64,000 bases of DNA from Silanimonas sp021297925 (GCA_027532825.1 JAPZTL010000027.1:8310-72309), one strand, 5' to 3'. Numbered from the stretch's first letter, positions 18,861-28,140 are shown. Notes: a model not told the origin generated them from the sequence alone. Made by a program: numbers and translations.

Positions 18861-19889
18861 ATGACCGCGACGAACACCGTCACCGTGCTGGGCTCCGGCT
18901 CCTGGGGCACCGCCTTGGCCGCGCAGATGGCGCGGCAGGGCCACGACACGCTGATCTGGGGCCGCGATGCGGCACAGGTCGAGGGCATCAACACCCGCCA
19001 CGAGAACGCCCGCTACCTGCCGGGCGTGGCGCTGCCCGACGGCCTTCGCGCGACCACCGACTTCGAGGCCGCTGCCCGCGCGGCCTCGATGCTGCTGGTG
19101 GTGACGCCCAGCCACGCCTTCACCGAAACGATCCGCCGGCTCGCGCCGCTGCGTCCGGCGGGCTGCGGCGTGGCCTGGGCCACCAAGGGCTTCGAGCCGG
19201 GCACCGGGCGCTTCCTGCACGAAGTGGCCGGGGAGCTGCTGGGGCCGGACGTGCCGCTAGCAGTCGTGACCGGCCCGTCGTTCGCGAAGGAAGTCGCCCA
19301 AGGCCTGCCGACCGCCGTCACCGCGCACTCCGATGACGCCGACTTCGCCCAGGCCGTGGCGGAAAAGCTCCACGGCCCGGCCTTCCGCGCCTATACCGGC
19401 ACCGACATGCTCGGCGCCGAGCTGGGCGGTGCGATGAAGAACGTGCTGGCCGTCGCCACCGGCGTCGCCGACGGCATGGGCCTCGGGCTCAACGCCCGCG
19501 CCGGCCTGATCACCCGCGGCATGAACGAGATGCTGCGCCTTGGCGCCGCGCTCGGCGCGCGCCCCGAGACCCTCATGGGCCTGGCCGGCGTCGGCGACCT
19601 GGTGCTCACCTGCACGGGCGACCTCTCGCGCAACCGCCGGCTCGGCTTGGCCTTGGGCAAGGGGCAGACCCTCGCCGAAGCGGTGGCCGCGATTGGCCAG
19701 GTCGTGGAGTCGGTGCAGACCGCCGACGAGGTCATGCGCCAGGCGGAAGCCCACGGCATCGACCTGCCGATCAGCCGCCAGGTGCAGCGCGTGCTGCACG
19801 GGGAGATCACCCCGGTCGAAGGCCTGAAGGAACTGCTCGCCCGCGAGCAGAAGCCCGAGTACCCCGAAAGCCTGTTCCGGGACGGCTGA
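18861..19889 (+). CDS. gpsA: Glycerol-3-phosphate dehydrogenase [NAD(P)+]
   Basis: A 342-residue cytosolic enzyme that reduces dihydroxyacetone phosphate to sn-glycerol-3-phosphate for phospholipid synthesis. The N-terminal Rossmann motif GSGSWGTALA, the GPSFAKEV block and the GVGDLVLTCTG substrate-domain motif are all present, and the length is standard. GAGGA lies 8 nt upstream of the ATG. It is co-oriented with secB and ends 22 bp from the convergent outer-membrane protein gene. Confidence 0.97.
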   Translation: MTATNTVTVLGSGSWGTALAAQMARQGHDTLIWGRDAAQVEGINTRHENARYLPGVALPDGLRATTDFEAAARAASMLLVVTPSHAFTETIRRLAPLRPAGCGVAWATKGFEPGTGRFLHEVAGELLGPDVPLAVVTGPSFAKEVAQGLPTAVTAHSDDADFAQAVAEKLHGPAFRAYTGTDMLGAELGGAMKNVLAVATGVADGMGLGLNARAGLITRGMNEMLRLGAALGARPETLMGLAGVGDLVLTCTGDLSRNRRLGLALGKGQTLAEAVAAIGQVVESVQTADEVMRQAEAHGIDLPISRQVQRVLHGEITPVEGLKELLAREQKPEYPESLFRDG

Positions 19890-19911
19890 ACCACCGCTGG
19901 TGCGCGCCGGA

Positions 19912-20520
19912 TCAGAAGCGGACACGCACGCCGATCCGGAACACCTCTCCGACGTCGTCGAACAGCACGTCGGTGGTGATGCCGATGCGCTTCGTGACCA
20001 GAACGTGCGCGCCAACCTCGCCGACCAGTTCGCGACCACGGTCGCCGGCCTCGAACGCCCCGGCGAGCGCGCGGACCTCGAAACGCTCGCCGACGCTGCC
20101 ACGGAAGCCCACCGACAAGCGTGCGCCGCTGGCATCGTCCTCGAAAACGCCCGACCTGCCGATGCCGCGCCGGCGCACGTCGTCGCTGCGGAAAGCGAAC
20201 TCGCCCTCAACGGCCCAGAAATCGCCGATCGCGTGGCGATAGCCGGCGCCAGCGTCGAAGCCGCGGCGCGAAACGTCGCTCCCGCCGTCCTCGCCCGAGG
20301 CGTCGATGACGCTGCCATGCAGGTACAGGCCCGAAGCGCCGGCCTCGGCGAGATCGAGGCTGCCGCGCAGGCCGCCGCCGAGGACGTCGCCGTCGCCGGC
20401 GACGAAACCCTCGACGAAGTCGTACGGGAGCGGCTCGGCGAGGGCCGCGACGGGCGCGACCAGGGCCAGCGCCAACGGGCCGGCGGCAAGGGCGGACGGA
20501 CGGCGGTTCGTCGAAGGCAT
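19912..20520 (-). CDS. Ax21-like outer-membrane beta-barrel protein (divergent paralogue)
   Basis: A 202-residue secreted protein: signal peptide (cleavage probably after VAALA near residue 28) followed by alternating hydrophobic strands, with the YDFVEGFVAGDGD start and a C-terminal Phe (IGVRVRF) typical of BAM-assembled barrels. It is similar in plan and in the VEG and AGYRHAIGD blocks to the downstream-numbered gene at 20707-21243, so the two are likely tandem paralogues. An ATG 15 codons upstream is possible, but the chosen ATG places the basic residues directly before the hydrophobic core of the signal peptide; no good Shine-Dalgarno separates the two. Confidence 0.75.
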   Translation of the reverse strand: MPSTNRRPSALAAGPLALALVAPVAALAEPLPYDFVEGFVAGDGDVLGGGLRGSLDLAEAGASGLYLHGSVIDASGEDGGSDVSRRGFDAGAGYRHAIGDFWAVEGEFAFRSDDVRRRGIGRSGVFEDDASGARLSVGFRGSVGERFEVRALAGAFEAGDRGRELVGEVGAHVLVTKRIGITTDVLFDDVGEVFRIGVRVRF

Positions 20521-20619
20521 CGCCAGGCGGGTCGAGGGAATCGGCTGGCACGATGCCGCGCGCATCGTCGCAGATCAAGGGCGCGAGACCCGCGACGACG
20601 CGACGAGCCCCACGAACGA

Positions 20620-20645
20620 CGACGCCCGGCCGGGGCCGGGCGTCG
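20620..20645 (-). terminator. GC-rich hairpin downstream of the Ax21-family gene
   Basis: A perfect 10-bp inverted repeat (CGACGCCCGG / CCGGGCGTCG) with a 6-nt loop lies 60 bp past the stop of the gene at 20707-21243. The sequence after it on the minus strand is not T-rich, so it is a weak candidate intrinsic terminator, or an RNA-stabilising hairpin between the two barrel genes. Confidence 0.45.
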
Positions 20646-20706
20646 CGGTGCCGAAGGCATGGGCCGGTTGCCCCGGTGCCGGGGCGGCGGTCCCCGCTTC
20701 GTTCGA

Positions 20707-21243
20707 TCAGAAACTGGCGCGCACGCCGACCGTGTAGATCCGGGCGCTGTCGTCGAACTCGATCTCGCCGGTGACGCCCCAAGTCTTGTCGAAGCGGTAC
20801 TGCAGGCCGAACGTGCCGGTGAAGTCGCCATTGACGTTGCTGTAGTCGCGGTAGCTGACCTTGGCGAGGCCCTCGAGGTTCGAGGTGAGGCTGCCGCGCA
20901 GGCCGGTCGACACGCGGTAGCCACTCTCGCCTTCAGCGTCGGCGTATGCGGCCTCGGTGATCAGGTCGACGTTGTCGGCGAGGCCATGGGCGTAGCCGAG
21001 GCCGAGCTCCCACAAGTCGGCGTCGGCGCCGTTCTCGGAGTAGTTCTGGTAGCTGCCGAGGCCATAGAAGCCCGTGTCGGCGAACGCGACCGAACCACGC
21101 AGGCCGAGCCCGTCGATGCGGTCGATGCCGTCGGCGTCGATGTTGTTGTAGGTGCCTTCGACGAAGGTGTAGCTGCGCTCGGCGGCCTGCGCCGACAGCG
21201 GCAGGGCGGCGGCGAGGGCCAGGGCGATCAGGGTGGTGCGCAT
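20707..21243 (-). CDS. ax21: Ax21 family outer-membrane protein
   Basis: A 178-residue secreted beta-barrel protein. The N-terminal MRTTLIALALAAALPLSAQA signal peptide and the mature start with a YTFVEGTYNN-type strand match the Ax21 family of Xanthomonas and Stenotrophomonas, followed by about eight amphipathic strands and a C-terminal Phe (VGVRASF). The family is linked to motility, biofilm and cell-to-cell communication, and is secreted in outer-membrane vesicles; older claims about a plant-immunity peptide were withdrawn. The start is fixed by AAAGGA 7-8 nt upstream of the ATG at 21243; an upstream extension has no signal-peptide logic. Confidence 0.88.
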   Translation of the reverse strand: MRTTLIALALAAALPLSAQAAERSYTFVEGTYNNIDADGIDRIDGLGLRGSVAFADTGFYGLGSYQNYSENGADADLWELGLGYAHGLADNVDLITEAAYADAEGESGYRVSTGLRGSLTSNLEGLAKVSYRDYSNVNGDFTGTFGLQYRFDKTWGVTGEIEFDDSARIYTVGVRASF

Positions 21244-21442
21244 GGCGATGTCCTTTCTTGTTCGTTGGGGGGTGGCTCGGGGGAGCCCCGCGGCAGGGCA
21301 GCCGCGAGGCCCCAACATCGCGAGGGCGGCGATCGATGGCAACCCAACGGACTCTGAACATTCAGCCGCGCGCAGGACAACGAAGGTCAGGGAAACACCG
21401 GATGGCGCTTGCGGCATGGCGTCGCGTTGGTGCACGCGCGCG

Positions 21443-21904
21443 TCAGGCGCCTTCGTACCCGCACTGGCGCCACGCTTCGAACACGGCGACGGCCACGGCG
21501 TTCGAGAGGTTCAGGCTGCGCTGGCCCGGACGCATCGGCAGCGCGACGCGGGCGGAAGGATCGAAGCGCGCGAGCACCTGCGCCGGCAGCCCGGTGGTCT
21601 CGCGGCCGAACAGGAACGCGTCGCCGGGCCGGTAGGCCACGCGATCGAAGCGCGTCGCCTCGCCGGTCTCGACCACCCACCAGCGCGTGGGTCCGATCGC
21701 GGCGATGCAGGCCTCGAGATCATCGTGGACGGCCAGCGTCGCGTACTCGTGGTAGTCGAGTCCAGCGCGGCGCAACCGGGCATCGTCGACCTCGAAACCC
21801 AGCGGACGGACGAGATGCAGCGACGCGCCGGTGTTCGCGCACAGGCGGATCGCGTTGCCGGTGTTCGGCGGGATCTCGGGCTGGAAGAGGACGACGTGGA
21901 ACAC
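21443..21904 (-). CDS. trmL: tRNA (cytidine/uridine-2'-O-)-methyltransferase TrmL
   Basis: A 153-residue SPOUT methyltransferase that modifies the wobble base (position 34) of tRNA-Leu isoacceptors. The start MFHVVLFQPEIPPNTGNAIR and the end block around RSLNLSNAVAVAVFE form the two halves of the trefoil-knot SAM site; FLFGRETTGLP is the third conserved element. Length is standard for a minimal SPOUT enzyme. It is a single gene on the minus strand, 199 bp from the ax21 start. Confidence 0.96.
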   Translation of the reverse strand: MFHVVLFQPEIPPNTGNAIRLCANTGASLHLVRPLGFEVDDARLRRAGLDYHEYATLAVHDDLEACIAAIGPTRWWVVETGEATRFDRVAYRPGDAFLFGRETTGLPAQVLARFDPSARVALPMRPGQRSLNLSNAVAVAVFEAWRQCGYEGA

Positions 21905-21958
21905 GCGGGCGACGGGATCGGAGCGGGGGACGAGTATGCGCCCCGAGCGATGGCGTGC

Positions 21959-22762
21959 TCAGGCCCCGACGCGGCACGCGCGCAGCGGTTCGGCGGCAAG
22001 CCGCTCGAAGTCCGCGGAGGCCACGGGACGGGCGGGCTCGGGGAACTCGATCCGCACGGTCAGGGGGTCTTCGCCCGCGTCGTCACGAAGGTTCGACAGC
22101 CCCTCGAAGCGCAGCAGGCGGCGGTCGGCCTCGGCGTACACGACGTCGATGTGCGGGGCGAGCCATCCCAGCAGGCCGCCGAGGCGGAGCCGGAAACGCC
22201 GGGCGGGTTCGTCGCCGTCCGCGGCGGCTTCGACTTGGTAGACCTTGAAGCCGTAGCTCGTGAGGCGCGACGGCACGAGGAAGTCCATCGGCACCCGCTC
22301 CCCGCGCGCCAGCGCCGGCCAATTGCCCCGCACCCACTGGTCGAAACCGGCATCCGCGACGAACACCCCGTCGGGCAGCATTGCCTGACGGGGCTCGGCG
22401 TCCGGGCGGTCGACGAAGACTTGGGCACCGCCCCGCCCCCGCTGCAAGCCCTCGCGGTAGCCGCTGCGCGCGTCCTCGAACTGGAAGGCGGGGGCCGATG
22501 GCGCCCCGCGGTAGTCGACGCGCTTGCGCGCGAACGGCGTGCCGTCGGTGCAGCGGTAGACGACGAGGCGCTCGAGCGGGCCGCCGTCGGGCGCCGTCCG
22601 CATCAGGTGCTGTTCGCGGTAGAGCGGCCTGCCGTCGTCGAGCGCGGAGGCGAACCCGACCTCCTCGCGGAGGGACGCGACGACCGGATCGGCCATGAGC
22701 GTGGCGAGGACAAGCGCGGCGAGGCCGTGGCCCCGCGAAAGGACGGGACGATGGCTCACCAC
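21959..22762 (-). CDS. Exported protein of unknown function
   Basis: A 267-residue protein with a hydrophobic N-terminal segment (about residues 12-30, ending near DPVVAS) that looks like a signal peptide, then a soluble alpha/beta domain. Recognisable but uncharacterised blocks include DDGRPLYREQHLM near the start and a central MDFLVPSRLTSYGF motif. No catalytic signature was recognised. The start is GTG, with AGGAG about 7 nt upstream; a second GTG one codon later overlaps the SDR stop as GTGA, so either may be used. It is co-transcribed after the SDR gene. Confidence 0.75.
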   Translation of the reverse strand: MVSHRPVLSRGHGLAALVLATLMADPVVASLREEVGFASALDDGRPLYREQHLMRTAPDGGPLERLVVYRCTDGTPFARKRVDYRGAPSAPAFQFEDARSGYREGLQRGRGGAQVFVDRPDAEPRQAMLPDGVFVADAGFDQWVRGNWPALARGERVPMDFLVPSRLTSYGFKVYQVEAAADGDEPARRFRLRLGGLLGWLAPHIDVVYAEADRRLLRFEGLSNLRDDAGEDPLTVRIEFPEPARPVASADFERLAAEPLRACRVGA

Positions 22763-23466
22763 GGCAGCTCCTCTCCCCGGTAGTCGAGGAATCGCATCGC
22801 CCCGTCGCGGGGCAGGGCATCGATCACCGCCAGCAGGCCGGCGACGGCCTCGCGGGGTTCCAGTGGCGCCTGCGGCCCGCCCATCGCCGTGCGCACCCAG
22901 CCGGGGTGCAGCAGCACGCCGGCGATGCCGGCCGCATGCAGCGGCTCCGCGAGCAGCCGGCCCGCCATGTTCAGGGCGGCCTTGGCCATCGCGTAGCTGG
23001 GCGTGTAGAACCGGTCCGTCCGGGCGATCGACCCCAGCTGGGACGTGATGAACGCGACGGCGGGCGCCCGCCCCTCACCCAGCAGCGGCAGCAGCGCCTC
23101 CGTCAGCAGCAGAGGCGCCAGCGCGTTGGTTTCGAAGGCCTCGCGGAAGGCCGCGGGGTCCAGGGCGCCGAGACGCTCGTCGCGGACGAGGACGCCGGCG
23201 TTGTGGATGATCCGGTCGATCGCGCCCCAATGCGCCGCGACGACCTCCCGGACGGACGCGCGGGAGGCGGCGTCGCTCACGTCGAGCGCATGGACCCGGA
23301 GACGGTCCCCGGCCTCGTCCGCGAGCGCGGCGAGTGCCGGCGCGCCGGCGGGATCGCGGCAGGCCGCCAGCACGGCATCGCCGCGGGCGAGGCACTGGCG
23401 GACGAATTCGAGGCCGAGGCCCCGGGAGCCGCCGGTGACGAGGATGCGGGAGGGGAAAGTGGCCAT
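22756..23466 (-). CDS. Short-chain dehydrogenase/reductase
   Basis: A 236-residue classical SDR. The cofactor motif TGGSRGLG is at about residues 11-18, NAG follows beta-4, and the active-site pair is Tyr158 and Lys162 in SYAMAKAALN. The preceding Ser is in the SQLGS segment. It resembles csgA-like/carbonyl reductases acting on unknown small carbonyl compounds. It starts 120 bp from the divergent M16 peptidase gene and overlaps the following unknown exported-protein gene by 7 bp. Confidence 0.92.
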   Translation of the reverse strand: MATFPSRILVTGGSRGLGLEFVRQCLARGDAVLAACRDPAGAPALAALADEAGDRLRVHALDVSDAASRASVREVVAAHWGAIDRIIHNAGVLVRDERLGALDPAAFREAFETNALAPLLLTEALLPLLGEGRAPAVAFITSQLGSIARTDRFYTPSYAMAKAALNMAGRLLAEPLHAAGIAGVLLHPGWVRTAMGGPQAPLEPREAVAGLLAVIDALPRDGAMRFLDYRGEELPW

Positions 23467-23586
23467 TCGCCGACCATGCGCCCGTGCCGGTCGCGCAGGC
23501 GTCAAGGCGACCCTGCCCTCCGGCACAGGTCGGCGACCCGCGGCAGGCGCTACCCTCGCTCGCCTCCCCCGTCGTCCGGACCCGCC

Positions 23587-26454
23587 ATGCCCCTGCTCCG
23601 ACCGCTGACCCTCGCGCTCGCCCTCGCCCTGCCCGGCCTCGCCCTCGCGTCGTCGGCACCCGCCGCGGACGGCGGAACGCCCGCCGAGGTGCGCATTCCC
23701 TACGAGACGTTCACCCTGCCGAACGGCCTGCGGGTGATCGTGCACACCGACCGCAAGGCACCGATCGTGGCCGTCAACGTCTGGTACCACGTGGGCAGCA
23801 AGGACGAGGAACCGGGCCGCACCGGCTTTGCCCACCTTTTTGAACACCTGATGTTCCAAGGCTCGGAAAACTGGAAGAACGAGTTCTTCGGCCCCTTCGA
23901 GCAGGTGGGTGCCACCGACCAGAACGGCACCACCAACACCGACCGCACGAACTACTTCCAGAACGTGCCGACCACCGCGCTCGACCTTGCGCTGTGGATG
24001 GAATCCGACCGCATGGGCCACTTCGCCGGCGCCATCTCGCAGGAACTTCTGGATGAGCAGCGCGGCGTGGTGCAAAACGAGAAGCGCCAAGGCGAGAACC
24101 AGCCCTACGGCCGCGTCTGGAGCTTCCTCGCCGAGAAGGGCTTCCCGTCCGGGCACCCCTACAGCTGGAGCACGATCGGCTCGATGGCCGACCTCAACGC
24201 CGCCTCGATCGAGGACGTGAAGCGCTGGTTCTCGGCCTGGTATGGCCCGAACAACGCGGTGCTGGTGCTGGCCGGCGACATCGACCTCGCGACGGCGAAG
24301 GAAAAGGTGGCGAAGTACTTCGGCGACATCCCGGCGGGCCCAACCATGACGCAGCCGGCGGTGAACCTCGCTGCCCGCACGGAAAGCGCCCGCTACACGA
24401 TGACCGACCGCGTGCCGCAGTCGCGGCTGTATCGCGTGTGGAACACCCCGCAGTTCGGCACGGCCGACGCCCAGCAACTCTCGCTGCTGGCCCAGGTGCT
24501 CGCCGGCTCACGCAGCTCGCGCCTCGACAAGCGACTGGTGTTCGAGGAGAAGCTCGCCGACAGCGTCGGCGCCTTCTCATGGGGCAGCCAGCTCGCAGGC
24601 ATGTTCATGCTGCAGGTCGACATCAAGCAGGGCGTCGACCCGGCCAAGGTCGAGGCCATCGTCGATGAGGAAATGAAGAAGCTGCTGGCCGAGGGCCCCA
24701 CAGCCACCGAGATCGACCAGGCGCGCACCGTGTTTGAAGCCGGGTTCATCCGCGGCATCGAGCGCATCGGCGGCTTCGGCGGCAAGGCCGACGTGCTGGC
24801 CGAGTGCGCCGTGTTCACCGGCGACCCCGGCTGCTACCGCCGCGATCTCGCCGTGCTGGGTGGCGCCACCGCCGCCTCGGTGCAGGCCGCCGGCCGCCAG
24901 TGGCTGGGCCAAGGCGACCTCACGCTGCTCGTCACCCCGGGCGACCGCCCGGCCCTGATCGAGGACAACAGCACGGCGCGCGAGGGCTATGTGTCACCGC
25001 CGATCCCCGCCGTCGATCCGAGATTCACCACGGTCGCCAGCACGGTCGACCGCAGTGCCGGCCCGCCGATGCCCGACACCTATCCGGGCTTGAGTTTCCC
25101 GGCCCTGCAGCGCGCCACGCTGGCGAACGGCATGAAGGTCGTGCTGGCCGAGCGCAAGGGCCTTCCGGTGGTGCAGATGAGCATGGAGTTCACTGGCGGC
25201 TACGCGGCCGACCAGGGCCGCAAGCTGGGCACCTCGAGCTTCACGATGGGCATGCTCGACGAAGGCGCCGGCGACTACGACGCACTGCGGTTCGGCGACC
25301 GCGCCGAGTCGCTGGGCGCCCAGCTCAGCGCCGGCGCGAGCCTGGACGGTGGCAACGCCTTCCTCTCGGCGCTCACCGACAAGCTCGATGCCTCGCTCGC
25401 GCTCTATGCCGACATGATCCAGCGCCCGCGCTTCGCCGAAGCCGATGTCGAACGCGTTCGCGCCAGCTGGCTTGCCGGCATCAAGCAGGAAAAGGCCCGT
25501 CCGAACGCGCTGGCCAACCGCCTGCTGCCGCCACTGATGTACGGCGAAGGCCATCCGTACGCCATCCCGTTCTCGGGCTCGGGCACCGAGGCCTCGATCG
25601 CCTCGCTGACGGTCGACGACCTGAAGGCGTTCCACGGCGACTTCGTTCGCCCCGACAACGCCACCCTGATCGTCGTCGGTGACACCACGCTGGCCGAGAT
25701 CACCCCGATGCTCGAGAAGCACTTCGGCGACTGGAAGGCCCCGTCCACGCCGGTGCCGCAGCCGGCCATCGCTCCCGTGGCCCTGCCCACCCAGCCGCGC
25801 GTGTTCCTGGTCGACCAGCCCGGCGCCCTCCAGGCCACGATCCTCGCCGGCCAACTGGCGCCGCCGACCACCGACGCGCGCGCCGTCGAGTTCGATATCG
25901 CCAACTCGGTGCTCGGGGGTGAGTTCAGCTCGCGCCTGAACATGAACCTGCGCGAGGAGAAGAGCTGGGCCTACGGCGCCTACAGCTTCACCTCGGGCGC
26001 CAAGGGCCAGCGCCCGTGGATCGCCTTCGCCCCGGTGCAGATCGACAAGACCGCCGAGGCCCTGCAGGAAATGCAGCGCGAGATCGCCGCCTACGCCGCT
26101 GGCTCCGAGCCGGCCACGGCCGAGGAGGTCGCCAAGATCCAGGCCACCGAGATCCGCAGCCTGCCGGGCTCGTTCGAGACGGCCAATGCGGTGCTGGGCC
26201 AGATCGGCGGCATCGTCCGCTACGGGCGCCCGGACAACTGGGTCGAGGTGCGCCGCTCGCGCATCGAGGGCCTGAACCCGGCGATCGTCAACGCGGCGGC
26301 GAAGACCCTCGATCCGAAGGCGCTGACCTGGGTGGTCGTCGGCGACCTGTCGAAGATCGAGGCGCCGGTGCGCGCCCTGGACCTCGGCGAGGTGCAGGTC
26401 ATCGACTCGGACGGCCGCCCGGTCGCCGCGCCGGCCACGACCGCCGCGCGCTGA
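23587..26454 (+). CDS. M16-family zinc metallopeptidase (tandem M16 domains), secreted
   Basis: A 955-residue periplasmic protease of the pitrilysin/processing-peptidase family. A signal peptide covers about residues 1-22. The N-terminal M16 domain carries the inverted zinc motif His83-Leu-Phe-Glu86-His87 and the distal ligand Glu165 in VVQNEK, so it should be active. The second M16 domain (from about residue 505, TLANGMKVVLAE) lacks the HxxEH motif and would be the inactive clamp half. The ATG follows a region without coding features; a long in-frame upstream extension overlaps the divergent SDR gene and is rejected. A strong intrinsic terminator lies 57 bp after the stop. Confidence 0.94.
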   Translation: MPLLRPLTLALALALPGLALASSAPAADGGTPAEVRIPYETFTLPNGLRVIVHTDRKAPIVAVNVWYHVGSKDEEPGRTGFAHLFEHLMFQGSENWKNEFFGPFEQVGATDQNGTTNTDRTNYFQNVPTTALDLALWMESDRMGHFAGAISQELLDEQRGVVQNEKRQGENQPYGRVWSFLAEKGFPSGHPYSWSTIGSMADLNAASIEDVKRWFSAWYGPNNAVLVLAGDIDLATAKEKVAKYFGDIPAGPTMTQPAVNLAARTESARYTMTDRVPQSRLYRVWNTPQFGTADAQQLSLLAQVLAGSRSSRLDKRLVFEEKLADSVGAFSWGSQLAGMFMLQVDIKQGVDPAKVEAIVDEEMKKLLAEGPTATEIDQARTVFEAGFIRGIERIGGFGGKADVLAECAVFTGDPGCYRRDLAVLGGATAASVQAAGRQWLGQGDLTLLVTPGDRPALIEDNSTAREGYVSPPIPAVDPRFTTVASTVDRSAGPPMPDTYPGLSFPALQRATLANGMKVVLAERKGLPVVQMSMEFTGGYAADQGRKLGTSSFTMGMLDEGAGDYDALRFGDRAESLGAQLSAGASLDGGNAFLSALTDKLDASLALYADMIQRPRFAEADVERVRASWLAGIKQEKARPNALANRLLPPLMYGEGHPYAIPFSGSGTEASIASLTVDDLKAFHGDFVRPDNATLIVVGDTTLAEITPMLEKHFGDWKAPSTPVPQPAIAPVALPTQPRVFLVDQPGALQATILAGQLAPPTTDARAVEFDIANSVLGGEFSSRLNMNLREEKSWAYGAYSFTSGAKGQRPWIAFAPVQIDKTAEALQEMQREIAAYAAGSEPATAEEVAKIQATEIRSLPGSFETANAVLGQIGGIVRYGRPDNWVEVRRSRIEGLNPAIVNAAAKTLDPKALTWVVVGDLSKIEAPVRALDLGEVQVIDSDGRPVAAPATTAAR

Positions 26455-26510
26455 CGTCGCGGGGGGGCCGGCCGCGCCGGCCCGGCGCGGAGTTAATCCC
26501 CGATTGACCC

Positions 26511-26542
26511 GACGCCCGGCACAATCCGGGCGTCGCCTTTTT
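26511..26542 (+). terminator. Rho-independent terminator after the M16 peptidase gene
   Basis: A perfect 9-bp stem (GACGCCCGG / CCGGGCGTC) with a 6-nt loop is followed by GCC and a run of five T on the plus strand. It separates the peptidase transcript from the DUF4156 lipoprotein gene that starts 33 bp further on. Confidence 0.75.
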
Positions 26543-26574
26543 CGCTCTTCCCCCGACCTCCCGGAGATCCCGCG

Positions 26575-26985
26575 ATGCGCCACTGCCGCCTGTCGATCGT
26601 TCCTTTCCTCGCCGTCGTCGCGCTCTCGGGCTGCTCCTTCGTCGAGATCCAGCCGGGCGGCGTCCAGGTGCGCGTCGCGACGCCGGGCCAGGCGCTGAGC
26701 TGCGAGCGTCGCGGCGAGATCGTGGTCTCCGTGAAGGACCGGCTCGGGCCGCTCGACCGCAACGAACTGCGGGTGCGCGACGAACTCGAGGTGCTGGCCC
26801 GCAACGAGGCGCCCGCGCTGGGCGCCGACACCGTGCAGGCGCTCGGCGATCCGATGGACGGCGAACAGCGCTTCCGGGCCTACCGCTGCGGCGGTCCCGT
26901 CGGCCCGCGTCCGGCGGGGCCGGAGACCACCGTCGAGCCGCTGCCGGAGGGCGAGGCGGAAACGGCGCCCCTGCGCGACGAGTGA
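26575..26985 (+). CDS. DUF4156-type lipoprotein
   Basis: A 136-residue protein with a lipoprotein signal peptide ending in ALSGC (Cys at about residue 20). The mature part starts with a VEIQPGGVQVRV block and a short CERRGEIVVSVKDRLG segment like that of DUF4156 envelope lipoproteins, with a second Cys near the C-terminus (YRCGG) that could pair with the CERR Cys in a disulfide. An acidic, Pro-rich tail follows. Function is unknown. CCGGAG precedes the ATG. Confidence 0.82.
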   Translation: MRHCRLSIVPFLAVVALSGCSFVEIQPGGVQVRVATPGQALSCERRGEIVVSVKDRLGPLDRNELRVRDELEVLARNEAPALGADTVQALGDPMDGEQRFRAYRCGGPVGPRPAGPETTVEPLPEGEAETAPLRDE

Positions 26986-27075
26986 ACCCGGCGGGCCGGG
27001 CGCGTGAAGGCCCCGGCCGGCAGGGTGCACAGGCGTGCGGTAAACTCCGGCGCTCGTTTCCCCGGGATCCTCCCC

Positions 27076-28092
27076 ATGCTGTTCCAGCACGTCTCCATCG
27101 CCGGCCTCGCCCACATCGACGCGCCCCACACGCTGTCGTCGGACGAGATCAACCTGCGGCTGAAGCCGACCCTCGACCGCCTCGGCATCAAGACCGACGT
27201 GCTTCGCGACGTCGCCGGGATCCGCGCCCGGCGCCTCTGGGACAAGGACATGCCGCTGGCGGATGCCGCCACGGCCGTGGCGCGCAAGGCGATCGCCGAG
27301 GCCAACGTCGACCCGGCCAAGATCGGCATCCTGATCAACACCTCGGTCTCGCGTGATTTCCTCGAGCCGTCCGTCGCCTCGATTGTCTCGGGCCAGCTCG
27401 GCCTGGCCGACACCTGCCAGAACTTCGACGTGGCGAACGCCTGCCTCGCGTTCATCAACGGCATGGACATCGCCGGCCGCATGATCGAACGCGGCGAGAT
27501 CGACTACGCGCTGATCGTCAACGCCGAGAACGCCAACATCGTCTACGAGAAGACGATCGAGCGCCTGAACCGCGAAGGCATCACCGCCGACGAGTTCCGC
27601 AACGAGTTCGCCAGCTTGACGCTGGGCTGCGGCGCCGCCGCGATGGTGCTGGCCCGCCGCGAACTGGTGCCGGACGCCCCGCAGTACCGCGGCGGCGTCA
27701 CCCGCGCGGCCACGCAGTGGAGCCACCTCTGCCGCGGCAACCTCGACCGCATGGTCACCGACACGAAGATGCTGCTGATCGAAGGCATCAAGCTCGCCCA
27801 GCTGACCTTCCAGGCCGCACGGCAGGCGCTGGGCTGGGCGGTGGAGGAGATGGACGAGTTCGTGATCCACCAGATCTCGCGCGCCCACACCGAGGCCTTC
27901 CTGAAGACCTTCGGCATCGACCCGCGGAAGGTCCTGACCATCTTCCACGAGCACGGCAACATCGGCCCGGCCTCGGTGCCGATCGTGCTCTCCAAGCTCA
28001 AGGAAATGGGCCGCCTGAAGAAAGGCAAGCGCATCGCCCTGCTCGGCATCGGCTCAGGATTGAACTGCTCGATGGCGGAAGTGGTCTGGTAA
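27076..28092 (+). CDS. oleA: OleA, thiolase-fold acyl-CoA head-to-head condensing enzyme
   Basis: A 338-residue enzyme that condenses two fatty acyl-CoA molecules into a 2-alkyl-3-ketoacid, the first step of long-chain olefin synthesis. The active-site residues known from Xanthomonas campestris OleA all align with a constant offset of 20: Glu97 (Glu117), nucleophile Cys123 in NACLAF (Cys143), His265 in HQIS (His285) and Asn295 in HGNIGPAS (Asn315). This makes the assignment far firmer than a generic FabH/KAS-III label. It heads the ole cluster; a hairpin sits between it and oleB. Confidence 0.97.
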   Translation: MLFQHVSIAGLAHIDAPHTLSSDEINLRLKPTLDRLGIKTDVLRDVAGIRARRLWDKDMPLADAATAVARKAIAEANVDPAKIGILINTSVSRDFLEPSVASIVSGQLGLADTCQNFDVANACLAFINGMDIAGRMIERGEIDYALIVNAENANIVYEKTIERLNREGITADEFRNEFASLTLGCGAAAMVLARRELVPDAPQYRGGVTRAATQWSHLCRGNLDRMVTDTKMLLIEGIKLAQLTFQAARQALGWAVEEMDEFVIHQISRAHTEAFLKTFGIDPRKVLTIFHEHGNIGPASVPIVLSKLKEMGRLKKGKRIALLGIGSGLNCSMAEVVW

Positions 28093-28116
28093 GGCCCGCT
28101 GCGACCTGATGCGACG

Positions 28117-28140
28117 CGAGGGCCGGGCGACCGGCCCTCG
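28117..28140 (+). terminator. Hairpin between oleA and oleB (attenuator or RNA-processing site)
   Basis: A perfect 10-bp stem (CGAGGGCCGG / CCGGCCCTCG) closed by a GCGA tetraloop lies 25 bp after the oleA stop and about 55 bp before the oleB start. The following TCATTG is only weakly T-rich. It could terminate part of the transcripts or stabilise the oleA 3' end, giving more OleA than OleBCD. Confidence 0.5.
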
